Source: Pseudomonadota bacterium | GTDB taxonomy: Bacteria; Desulfobacterota; Binatia; Binatales; Binataceae | DNA: 64,000 nt | NCBI GenBank assembly: GCA_021323945.1 | Contig: JAJPKA010000020.1 | Span: 310,001-374,000 of the forward strand | Reading direction: 5' to 3' | Part shown: one piece after another, positions 17,958 to 26,044 of the stretch | Layout: each line of letters begins with the position of its first letter | Position numbering within the stretch: position 1 is the first letter of the stretch | The notes under the pieces: model-generated | Seen by the model: only the letters and a program-made list of their open reading frames with translations | Told to the model about the DNA's origin: nothing | Databases searched by the model: none | Program-made: the position numbers and the translations under genes

Positions 17958-19073
17958 CTAGCCCACGAAACCCAGTTTGGTAACGACCTCGGCTGCTGTG
18001 CGCGCCAGAATGGGCGGTTGTTTACCCATCGCCGCGAAGCGCGGATCGGTCGTTTGGCCACGCACGAAGCGAACATAGATCTGTTGCACGACCGTCGCCG
18101 TCTTCCATAGAGCCCACGCTCGGTAGAATTCGATGTGGCTTAGGTCGCGGCCGGTGCGTTCAGCGTACCGCTGAATCAGCTCGTCCCTTGTGAAAAAGCC
18201 GGGGCGAGTTGTGTGGGCGTAACCTTCGCTTAGTTCAATCAAGTCAGGTGCATCACTTGGTTCGCGCCAGTAGTTGAGCGCGATCCCGAGGTCGACCATA
18301 GGATCGCCAAGCGTGGACATTTCCCAGTCAAACACGCCTGCCACCTGGCCCGAATTGTCGGGTGCAAACATGACATTATGGAGGTAGAAGTCGTTGTGAA
18401 GCAGCACCGGTGACTGGGCTGGTGGTATATGGTCGAGGAACCATGCGCCGAGCTTGCTCATCAGGGGCACGTCGGTCGTCTTGGCCTTCTCCCAGCGATC
18501 CATCCAACCGATAATCTGACGGCGTATGAACCCTTCGGGACGTCCCAGTTCACCGAGTCCGATGGCTTGGTAATCAACATTGTGCAGAGCAGCCAGCGAA
18601 TCGATGAAGCCTTGAGACATGCGGCGGAAAGTAGCGGGATCGCTGTGAATCCCAGGCGGCAAGGGGCGACGATTTGGAATTACGAATCCATGCCGGCGCT
18701 CCATGACAAAAAACGGCGCGCCTATGATTGTTGGGTCGTCAGAGAACAAGATTGCCCGCGGCGCCTGAGGAAAGCGTTCCCAGAGACGCGACAACACCCG
18801 GTACTCTCGCGCCATATCGTGACCGCCCACCGGTAGAGGACCAAAGGGCGGGCGCCGTACTACCCACTCCTGATGGTTGCCGAAACGGAGCAAGTAGGTG
18901 AGGTTTGAGTGGCCGCCGCGAAACTGTTTGACCTCGAATGGCTGATCGGCCCCGGGTACTTCGTGGGCCCGCAAAAAAGCAATCAGCTTGGGCCAATCGA
19001 GCTGTTCTTCGTCGCGTACCTCGCCGTATTCCGGCTGCGGCTGATCTTTATCCTCTTCGTCGTGGTATGCCAT
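17958..19073 (-). CDS. APH-family phosphotransferase, acyl-CoA dehydrogenase-linked
   Basis: An aminoglycoside-phosphotransferase-fold protein of about 371 residues, similar to the ACAD10/11 kinase domain and bacterial homologues coded beside acyl-CoA dehydrogenases. Motifs: GGHSNLTYLL (nucleotide loop), VVRRPP (the Lys position is Arg, as is common here), LLHNDFYLHNVMF (catalytic loop, Asp) and GVFDWEMSTLGDPMVDLG (metal-binding Asp). Relatives phosphorylate 4-hydroxyacyl-CoAs so that acyl-CoA dehydrogenases can complete their breakdown, which fits the adjacent dehydrogenase gene. I use the ATG at 19073 (MAYHDEE); a TTG at 19088 is also possible. The gene is preceded by the dehydrogenase with a 77-base gap. 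Confidence 0.9.
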   Translation of the reverse strand: MAYHDEEDKDQPQPEYGEVRDEEQLDWPKLIAFLRAHEVPGADQPFEVKQFRGGHSNLTYLLRFGNHQEWVVRRPPFGPLPVGGHDMAREYRVLSRLWERFPQAPRAILFSDDPTIIGAPFFVMERRHGFVIPNRRPLPPGIHSDPATFRRMSQGFIDSLAALHNVDYQAIGLGELGRPEGFIRRQIIGWMDRWEKAKTTDVPLMSKLGAWFLDHIPPAQSPVLLHNDFYLHNVMFAPDNSGQVAGVFDWEMSTLGDPMVDLGIALNYWREPSDAPDLIELSEGYAHTTRPGFFTRDELIQRYAERTGRDLSHIEFYRAWALWKTATVVQQIYVRFVRGQTTDPRFAAMGKQPPILARTAAEVVTKLGFVG

Positions 19074-19150
19074 CGAGAAAACTCGCAAGTCTTATCGTGC
19101 GGTTCCACGCGCAATAACCCGGTCAAACGATCGGTAGATGGAACCAAAGC

Positions 19151-20347
19151 TTACTTCCATTTGCGGCACTCGCGGCGGGCAATTGTCATGCGATGGACCT
19201 CGTCGGGACCGTCAACTATTCGCATCGCGCGATTTTCGCGCCAGAACCGGGCGATCGGGGTGTCATCGCTCATGCCCATAGCGCCATATAACTGGATTGC
19301 ACGGTCCAGTACGTTCATCACCATATTGGCCGCCATCACCTTGATTTCAGCAATTTCCTGCCGCGCAGCACGCTTACCGACCGTATCGATCAACCACGCC
19401 GCGTTCATTACCAACAACCTGGTTGCATCAATTTCAATCCGTGAATCGGCGATCCACTGCTGCACGTTAGCCTTGTCCGCAAGATAGCTACCGTGAGCGA
19501 ACCGAGTGTTTGCCCGTTTGCACATCAGTTCGAGGGCGCGCTCCGCGACGCCAATGTTCCGCATGCAGTGATGGATCCGGCCGGGGCCGAGACGTGCTTG
19601 CGCAATCGCAAAACCATCACCTTCGCCGCCCAAGAGATTGGTGACGGGCACTCGGCAGTCCTTGTAAACAATTTCGCAATGACCCCCGCCTCCGGTGTGC
19701 CCCATTACCGGCACTGCGCGAATTAAGTTAAATCCCGGCGTGTCGGTCGGCACGATCAGCATGCTCGCCCGGCGATGAGGCTCGGCTTGAGGATTGGTGA
19801 CCACCATAGTGATGGCAAAACTGGATCCGATGGCATTGGAGGTGAACCACTTGTGGCCGTTAATCACGTAATAATCGCCGTCACGGACTGCTCGGGTCGC
19901 GAGTTGAGTGGGGTCAGATCCTGCAGTTTCGGGTTCGGTCATCGAAAAACAAGTTCGCATCTCACCCTCAAGACAGGGCTCAAGCCAGCGGCGTTTCTGC
20001 TCCGGTGTGCCGAATTCCGCGAGGATCTCCATGTTGCCAGTATCAGGGGCCATGCAGTTGAAGGCGCGCGGGCCAATCGGACTGCGTCCCATGATCTCAC
20101 ACAAAGGCGCGTACTCAGCGACCTTGAGGCCATTACCATCTTCGCCGGCGGGCAAAAACAGATTCCACAGCCCACTGGCTTTCGCCCTTTTACGAACCTC
20201 TTTGAGGATCTGCGGCTCAGTATGCTCATGGCCGGGCTGACTCATTTCTTCCTCAACCCTTTTCTCAATCGGATAAACATACTCGTTCATGAAATCCGAA
20301 ATTTTTCGTTGCAGATCCTTGACTTTGGGCGAAAGTTCAAAATCCAT
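19151..20347 (-). CDS. Acyl-CoA dehydrogenase family protein
   Basis: A flavin-dependent alpha,beta-dehydrogenase of acyl-CoA thioesters, about 398 residues from the ATG at 20347 (MDFELSPKV). Motifs include FSMTEPETAGSDPTQL near residue 143, the FAD/substrate-contact KWFTSNA, VMGHTGGGGHCEI, and the C-terminal YGAMGMSDDTPIARFWR followed by RIVDGPDEVHR. These match the long-chain/ACAD11-like subfamily. With the phosphotransferase directly downstream it probably handles hydroxylated or unusual acyl-CoAs. A TTG at 20383 would extend the protein by 12 residues without family support. Confidence 0.94.
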   Translation of the reverse strand: MDFELSPKVKDLQRKISDFMNEYVYPIEKRVEEEMSQPGHEHTEPQILKEVRKRAKASGLWNLFLPAGEDGNGLKVAEYAPLCEIMGRSPIGPRAFNCMAPDTGNMEILAEFGTPEQKRRWLEPCLEGEMRTCFSMTEPETAGSDPTQLATRAVRDGDYYVINGHKWFTSNAIGSSFAITMVVTNPQAEPHRRASMLIVPTDTPGFNLIRAVPVMGHTGGGGHCEIVYKDCRVPVTNLLGGEGDGFAIAQARLGPGRIHHCMRNIGVAERALELMCKRANTRFAHGSYLADKANVQQWIADSRIEIDATRLLVMNAAWLIDTVGKRAARQEIAEIKVMAANMVMNVLDRAIQLYGAMGMSDDTPIARFWRENRAMRIVDGPDEVHRMTIARRECRKWK

Positions 20348-20643
20348 GTCCTTGCTCGTGCTCCTATCGGCGCGTGGCGTCAATTCCAGCTAACTTCATA
20401 GTCTAGCTTTGCGATGCAGGAAAGACCGCGGGTCGAGGCGGTTGCTTCTCCGAGTCTTCTCTTCGAATGCTCGCCCGCTCCCTCTGCGACGGGCCTAATT
20501 AGCGGCGGGACTCCGCAGGCTCGCAGGGCCGAGGTTTGCACGTTCGAGATGAAACCCCTCCCGGCCGTCTACTCTCCAAGAGCGATTGGTGAAGGGCTAC
20601 AATAGCTCGGTTCGACCGCAGCAAAGACCCGGAGGGCAGCACA

Positions 20644-21342
20644 GTGGAACTCAAAAAACCCCAAGTTGATGTTGGCATCTTTACCGAGCAGCTCGAGCCA
20701 ATGCAGACATTCTACCATGAGAAGCTTGGGCTCGAGTTCGAATCTATCCTTCCTGTCGGTGGCGGTTTTCGCCAATACCGCTACTTGTGCAATGGCTCGG
20801 TGATCAAGCTGATGCATTCTCGTGAACCACTGCGGCCACGGCGTCCAGGCGGGTACGAAACACTCATGATCGCAACCGCCAAAGTCGCGACGCCCGAACC
20901 TTTGCCCGACCCGGATGACAACACGATTGAATTGGTCCCACCGGGCCGCGACGATGTGACCCAGATCGAAATCCGGGTGGGAGTTCGGGACGTCGACATT
21001 TCAGGCCAGTTTTACCTTAACGCATTCGGCGCCACCGATTTGGGAAATTATCGCTACAAGATTGGTGAAACTATCTTCGGCCTCTATCACGAGCCGGAAA
21101 TTCATCCTCCAAATATCGTTCGTTTCACCAACCCGCTGGAGGTAGTCAGAGCGATGGCGCAGCTGGGAATCCAATATGTGACTTTCCAGGTTCGCGATTG
21201 TGACTCCGCGGTCAGCTCGCTTAAGGCCGCGGGTGCTGCAGTGGCCTTAGAGCCATCCACCTTTGGCGATGTCGCGCGTATTGGTTTTGTGCGTGATCCG
21301 GACGGCAACTTCATTGAGTTATCACAACGTCCGCCGACCTGA
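20644..21342 (+). CDS. VOC family (glyoxalase/dioxygenase-like) protein
   Basis: A 232-residue vicinal-oxygen-chelate protein with two beta-alpha-beta-beta-beta modules: first about residues 5-110 (QVDVGIFTEQLEPMQTFYHE, then IELVPPG), second about 112-225 (IEIRVGVRDVDISGQFY, ending RDPDGNFIELSQ). The metal-ligand Glu positions of the family (IELVPP, FIELSQ) are kept. Members include extradiol dioxygenases, glyoxalases and epimerases; the reaction here cannot be told. The start is GTG with GGAGG eight bases upstream. It stands alone on the plus strand. Confidence 0.88.
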   Translation: MELKKPQVDVGIFTEQLEPMQTFYHEKLGLEFESILPVGGGFRQYRYLCNGSVIKLMHSREPLRPRRPGGYETLMIATAKVATPEPLPDPDDNTIELVPPGRDDVTQIEIRVGVRDVDISGQFYLNAFGATDLGNYRYKIGETIFGLYHEPEIHPPNIVRFTNPLEVVRAMAQLGIQYVTFQVRDCDSAVSSLKAAGAAVALEPSTFGDVARIGFVRDPDGNFIELSQRPPT

Positions 21343-21885
21343 GATAAGTTTGCGAATGCCGGCAAAACGAACCCAGGCCTTGCGTCGGAGAAACCGTCTG
21401 CAGGCCTGGCTCAATTGCCTGCGCTGTTACCGATACCGTTGTGTGGATCGGGGTTTCAAATGCGCTGCTTCAGCGGCTTGGTGCCTCATGAAGCACAAGG
21501 CAGTTGGAAGCTATGGGTACTCGTTCACGTTCTGCAAAGCGAAGCGATTCGGCGATGCCATCTCAGCCCACGACCGCTCACGAGCCGGTGAAATTTGAAC
21601 TGCCAATAGATTTCGATGAGATTCTCGCCCTTGCTGTTTTCGATGTGGTTGCGAGGGGTAAGCGCCGTAAGTTCCGAAGACGCAGCCGCCGGGCCAGGCC
21701 GCTGTAACTCGGGTTGCAGGCGCTCAAGCCGAGCAGAGGCGAAGAATCCCGACAGCGCGCACGACAACGTGCTAATTAGAGGCATGGCTCGAGTGATCAT
21801 GAAGTCGGTCAACTAGTTGCGGTGTCGAGCGCGCCAATTCCCAGAGTCACCGTTGAGAGCACCAACCAGACATCGAGAGGCTCCT
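21343..21885. other. Gap between VOC and LLM genes, only a weak small ORF
   Basis: Apart from the low-confidence small Arg-rich frame at 21513-21707 nothing is recognised in this stretch. No stem with a T-tract was found after the VOC gene. Confidence 0.4.
21513..21707 (+). CDS. Possible small Arg-rich protein
   Basis: An open frame of 64 residues from an ATG at 21513. The middle (VKFELPIDFDEILALAVFD) looks like a folded amphipathic segment, and the end is very basic (KRRKFRRRSRRARPL). Codon choice resembles neighbouring genes, and GGAAG lies just before the ATG, though closer than ideal. No family is recognised. An overlapping minus-strand frame (21525-21812) is also open, so coding status is uncertain. 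Confidence 0.3.
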   Translation: MGTRSRSAKRSDSAMPSQPTTAHEPVKFELPIDFDEILALAVFDVVARGKRRKFRRRSRRARPL

Positions 21886-22767
21886 ATGAAAGTCGGAATC
21901 TCAATGATCTACAAACGAGTCGATGAATCCGCGCCGGATCCGGGGAGGTTTGCCGCAGAGTGCGAGAAGCTAGGACTCGAATCGGTATGGGTCGGCGACC
22001 ATATGCTGTTCCACGCTGAACCGACGACTCCATTCCCAGCCGGTGGTCCAATCCCCGACCATTACGCTCATTTCCCAGAACCGTTCGTAGTCTTGGCAAT
22101 GGCAGCTGCGACCACCAAAAGCCTACGGATCGGAACCTCAGTGCTACTGGTTCCAGAGCATGAGCCACTCTCAACCGCCAAACGCATTGCAACGTTGGAC
22201 CGATTGTCAGGCGGACGACTTATTTTGGGTATCGGTGCTGGCTGGCTGCGTGAGGCAGCAGAACCGCTGGGTTCGGATTTCGCTCATCGATGGACACAGG
22301 CGCGCGAGCATGTCGCCGCGATGCGAGAGTTGTGGTCCAAGCCTGTCGCCTCGTTCCACGGCAAGTACGTTAACTTCGATCGTATCGTGTGCAACCCTAA
22401 GCCGGCCCAGCAACCGGGGCCTCCGGTCCTGATCGGCAGTGCAGACAAAAATGCACTCAAATGGGTTGCCAGATGGGGAGACGGTTACAACCCGGTTTGC
22501 TTTGTAACCAACAGGGCGGTCGCTTTCATGCGTCGCAGACTTGAGGAATTGAAGGAGGAGTGTGACAAGAGTGGTCGCGATTTCCGCCGTCTGGACATCA
22601 CCTTAATGCTCTGTTTAACGGGCGACCGCGCTCAGACGCAGGAACTGCTCGCGCAGCTCACTGACTTGGGTGTTAATCGTGTCGTGCACGTGAGTGCATC
22701 TGAGCCGCTCTTTGACGGCGATTATCGCCCCAAGTTGGAACGTCTCGCTCAGATCGCGTTGCCATGA
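21886..22767 (+). CDS. LLM class F420/FMN-dependent oxidoreductase
   Basis: A luciferase-like monooxygenase-fold enzyme of 293 residues. The TIM-barrel signature includes VWVGDHMLFH near residue 36, IGTSVLLVPEHEPLSTAKRIATLD near 85-110, and GRLILGIGAGWLREAAEPLG near 113-132, all typical of the F420-dependent subgroup. The true start is the ATG at 21886 (MKVGISM), with GAGAGG five bases upstream; upstream in-frame codons lack homology. A 2-phospholactate guanylyltransferase (CofC) gene in the window supports F420 use. The substrate is unknown. Confidence 0.92.
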   Translation: MKVGISMIYKRVDESAPDPGRFAAECEKLGLESVWVGDHMLFHAEPTTPFPAGGPIPDHYAHFPEPFVVLAMAAATTKSLRIGTSVLLVPEHEPLSTAKRIATLDRLSGGRLILGIGAGWLREAAEPLGSDFAHRWTQAREHVAAMRELWSKPVASFHGKYVNFDRIVCNPKPAQQPGPPVLIGSADKNALKWVARWGDGYNPVCFVTNRAVAFMRRRLEELKEECDKSGRDFRRLDITLMLCLTGDRAQTQELLAQLTDLGVNRVVHVSASEPLFDGDYRPKLERLAQIALP

Positions 22768-22804
22768 CGCGGCGCTAACGAAAAGGACGGCAGACGGCGG
22801 CAGT

Positions 22805-23410
22805 TCAGGGAAGCGGCGGGCCTTTCTCCTGCGACAATTGGCTCAACCAGTCACTGAGTGCCTCCCGCGTGGTCGAGAAAGCGAGCTCCTGCCACGGAAT
22901 CTCCGTCGGGCTAAAATAGCGCACTTCAGTCGCTTCGTCGGTTACGCTCGCTTGTTCGATTCCGGCTTTGGCCATGTAGACGACGACGGCCACAATTGGA
23001 GCGGCGGGGTCGGCGTACACCCCGAGGACCCGGCCGAGTTGAACCTGCATCCCCGTTTCTTCACGCGTTTCGCGTAGGGCCGCGGCGGCCGGGGTTTCAC
23101 CGAGATCAACGTAGCCGCCTGGAAAGGTCCATTTACCGACCTGCGGCTCTATCCCCCGCCGCAGCAACAGGACCCGCCCATTAGCGGTTATCAGGCATCC
23201 AGCCACGAGTTTGGGACCAGGGAAATAGACGAACCCGCAGCGGTCACAAACTTTGAAACGTTTTCTGTCCGGAAGAACGATTCGTGGCTTCATCTCACTT
23301 CCACACAGCGGGCAGAAGCGAACTTTCTCGGGGAATTGGTGCTGAACACGATGGTCAGCGTGCACCGGGCAGTCTGGATGAGATACTTGTGCGTCACGCT
23401 TCGCAGGCAT
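22805..23410 (-). CDS. Nudix hydrolase with N-terminal zinc ribbon
   Basis: A 201-residue protein with a zinc ribbon (CPLCG...CDRCGFVYFPGP, residues about 33-62) followed by a Nudix domain. The Nudix box is visible as GGYVDLGETPAAAALRETREETG. The combination is like NudC-type or related NADH/nucleoside-diphosphate hydrolases, although the SQPWPFPxS signature of NudC is not present. The ATG at 23410 lies directly behind the stop of the upstream VWA gene (23413), which suggests co-transcription. The longer frame beginning at 23479 lies inside the VWA gene and is not supported. Confidence 0.88.
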   Translation of the reverse strand: MPAKRDAQVSHPDCPVHADHRVQHQFPEKVRFCPLCGSEMKPRIVLPDRKRFKVCDRCGFVYFPGPKLVAGCLITANGRVLLLRRGIEPQVGKWTFPGGYVDLGETPAAAALRETREETGMQVQLGRVLGVYADPAAPIVAVVVYMAKAGIEQASVTDEATEVRYFSPTEIPWQELAFSTTREALSDWLSQLSQEKGPPLP

Positions 23411-23412
23411 CT

Positions 23413-26031
23413 TTAAAACGTCAGCCTCCGAATGAGAGCTTCTACAATCATCAAACACATTGCCGAAACCACCAACCACGAGCTGAGCGGTGTGGTCCGC
23501 ACAGCGATTTGGCGCTTAATGCCAGCACTATCTGGAGCAGGATTAAGCCGGCCCGCAGTGGCCGAAGCGAGATGGTCGAGCAGCGCATAGTTAGGTGAGG
23601 GCCGTGGCACCTCCGCGTAGACCGCCGGGCTCACCGAGAACGCCAAGGGAGGGAAGCTGTGAGCATCGCCGCGTCGCGACGTGAGTTCAATGTTGTACGT
23701 TCCCGGCCGCGGCGCGTCGACGCTACCACTTAACTCACCCGGCGCTTCTCTTGACATCGCTACCGAAAATTTCGCTCCGTCGGGGGCGGTCACCGAGGCG
23801 GTCATTGGCGAATTGGCAATTGCCGAGTTTGGACTGTAATCGGTCAAATTTATCTTGATGCGGCCTGCCCGGTATCCCAGAGCAACACTAAAATCGTGGA
23901 CAGCCGTGTTGTGCGGAGCGAGCCACGCCAATAAGCGTTCCCAAAGGGGTCCGAAGGTGCCGCCCTCGATCCATACCGACGACCAGCGCCCGCTCGCATC
24001 GGTGGTAACTGCGAGGGTTTTGCCAGCTCCGACCCGCCAGCTTGCGACAATAGGGTTGCGTTGACCGTTGCTTTCCACGAACACACTCAGGTCAGCGCCG
24101 GGCTTAAGTAAGGTCGAAACAAAGCCTTTCAGTGCTGGTAACCGCCGCCCAGCTAAGTCGCGCAAAACCGGATCCCCGCTCACGCTATAGGGTACAAATT
24201 CCTTCTCGACCATCGTGGTATCCGTGCTGCGCTGTTGAACGTCTTCGACGAACAACTCTGGCAGATTTTCCGGGCTGTCGGTTTGATAGAAACCACCACC
24301 GCCATACTTCGACAAAGCCTGCAGCAGCGGCAGATTTGCCTCTCGTCCGATTGCGATTGTCGAGATCGTGGTACTCCCTTGACGGCGCATCGTTGAAACG
24401 AGGTCATAGTACATGTCCGGTGTGCCTCCGGTCTCACCGTCCGTCAGAATGACTACATGCTTGACGGAAGCACCGCTCTGCGCCAGCAAGCGTGCGGCCT
24501 CTTCGAGTGCCGGCAGGAGATAGGTACGGCCTTGAGCCTTTAGGCGGTCGACCAACTGAGCAAAATAGGGTCGGACCTGCTGCAGTGGTGCAAGTGGTAC
24601 GACCACGAAGGGCTGGACGTCGAACCCGATGACACTGACCAGATCGCTGTCTTTGAGCGTCTTCAACACGGTCTGGGCCGCCATTTTGGCATAGGTCAGC
24701 TTATCGCGACGCCCCATAGAGCCGGATTTGTCGATGATTAGCACCAGCGCGCGCGTGGTGATGTGACGTTGCGGTGGCTTCATCAAGACTGGCATGATCC
24801 GGGCGATTGGGCTGTCTTGGTAACCCCCGAGTCCAAAGCTCTGGTCGCCCCCGACCATTGCCAGGGCTCCGCCTGCATTAACGTAATGAACCAATGCATT
24901 CTGCAGCGCAGGAGCCAGTTGATTACGTGCGATATTATTTAAAATTACGGCGTCGAAGCCGTGAGGGTCACCGGTGTATGTGTGGCCGTTCAGGGCCTCG
25001 ACGGTTGGTTGGAAACCCATCTGCCGAACGAGCGTCGTCAGGTAATTCGCATCGCGCATGGTGTCGGTAAGAATTAAAATTTTATGCTGAGCACCGATTC
25101 CCACCCATCCCTGGAGCGAATCGTCTTCGGGGTAGATATCGAGCGCAGGATTGTCAGCTTTGAACTCTGCCCGGTAGGAAATAAGACCGGCTCCCTCGGT
25201 TCGTACCGGGAAATCGTAACGGGTTTCACCTGGTAGCAGAGTAACGGCACGACGTTCCAGCAACACCCCGTCGCGACTTAACGATATGGTGCCGCGGGTC
25301 GCCACTCTGTTCAGATTGGTTATAGTGACGCTCAGCGTGAATGGTTCCGCTTTCTCCAGCGCTGGCGGTAGATTCAGATCGGTCATCGATACATTCGGAA
25401 TGGAATCGGCGCCTGGCGGTGTAAAAATGTCAAGCCGAATACCGGCAGCGCGCAACGCTCCCAGCGCGTTGAGGGCTTCGCCGCGGTTCTGCCAACCGTC
25501 AGTGACGAGCAGCACTCGGCGGCCCTGAGCGGCAGGCTCCGAAGCGATCTTTTCAAGTGCCGTCTCGAGGTTGGTTGCCTGCGGAAAACACTGGTGGCAG
25601 CCTGCGGTGCTGGAGAGAGTCAAGATGGCGCTGCCAAAGCGATCTTCGATCGTGTTACCGGCAAACAACAGTGCCGGATCGTCAGCCCGATATTTCAGGC
25701 GGTCGCGGAGCAGCCCAGTTATATAAACGCGCATTGGGCGGGTGATGCTGGCCGAGGCATCGATCAGCACAGGCGGCGCACTTGTCGGCGAGTAGCTGCT
25801 TAGCTCGGGTTGTGCGAGTGCGATGACATACAGCGAGAGCACAATGGCGCGGAGTATCGGCGCCAGCAGCTGGTGGAAGTTCCTCACTCGCCAGAGGCAG
25901 TAGATTGTGATCAGGCCGACCGGAACTAACAGATATAAAGCTCGGGGGAATGCCAGCTGAACTGAATCGAGCTTACGCCAATCTACAGTATGAAAGACCG
26001 ATTGCAAATCTGAAACCGAAGGAAGACGCAC
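23413..26031 (-). CDS. Large membrane VWA protein with GATase-like segment
   Basis: An 872-residue protein. Two N-terminal membrane helices lie at about 31-48 and 57-73, and a C-terminal helix is at about 852-868 (SSWLVVSAMCLMIVEALI). After the second helix there is a VWA-like module (DASAS at 91, LLVTDGWQNRG near 174-184), then a class-I glutamine-amidotransferase-like region (about 315-415, GALAMVGGDQSFGLGGY), then a full VWA domain with MIDAS DKSGSMG at 434 and ILTDGETGG. Proteins of this type accompany MoxR, DUF58 and BatA genes and are thought to act in envelope homeostasis and complex assembly. The start is GTG at 26031. Confidence 0.88.
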   Translation of the reverse strand: MRLPSVSDLQSVFHTVDWRKLDSVQLAFPRALYLLVPVGLITIYCLWRVRNFHQLLAPILRAIVLSLYVIALAQPELSSYSPTSAPPVLIDASASITRPMRVYITGLLRDRLKYRADDPALLFAGNTIEDRFGSAILTLSSTAGCHQCFPQATNLETALEKIASEPAAQGRRVLLVTDGWQNRGEALNALGALRAAGIRLDIFTPPGADSIPNVSMTDLNLPPALEKAEPFTLSVTITNLNRVATRGTISLSRDGVLLERRAVTLLPGETRYDFPVRTEGAGLISYRAEFKADNPALDIYPEDDSLQGWVGIGAQHKILILTDTMRDANYLTTLVRQMGFQPTVEALNGHTYTGDPHGFDAVILNNIARNQLAPALQNALVHYVNAGGALAMVGGDQSFGLGGYQDSPIARIMPVLMKPPQRHITTRALVLIIDKSGSMGRRDKLTYAKMAAQTVLKTLKDSDLVSVIGFDVQPFVVVPLAPLQQVRPYFAQLVDRLKAQGRTYLLPALEEAARLLAQSGASVKHVVILTDGETGGTPDMYYDLVSTMRRQGSTTISTIAIGREANLPLLQALSKYGGGGFYQTDSPENLPELFVEDVQQRSTDTTMVEKEFVPYSVSGDPVLRDLAGRRLPALKGFVSTLLKPGADLSVFVESNGQRNPIVASWRVGAGKTLAVTTDASGRWSSVWIEGGTFGPLWERLLAWLAPHNTAVHDFSVALGYRAGRIKINLTDYSPNSAIANSPMTASVTAPDGAKFSVAMSREAPGELSGSVDAPRPGTYNIELTSRRGDAHSFPPLAFSVSPAVYAEVPRPSPNYALLDHLASATAGRLNPAPDSAGIKRQIAVRTTPLSSWLVVSAMCLMIVEALIRRLTF

Positions 26032-26044
26032 CTGCTTTCACCTG

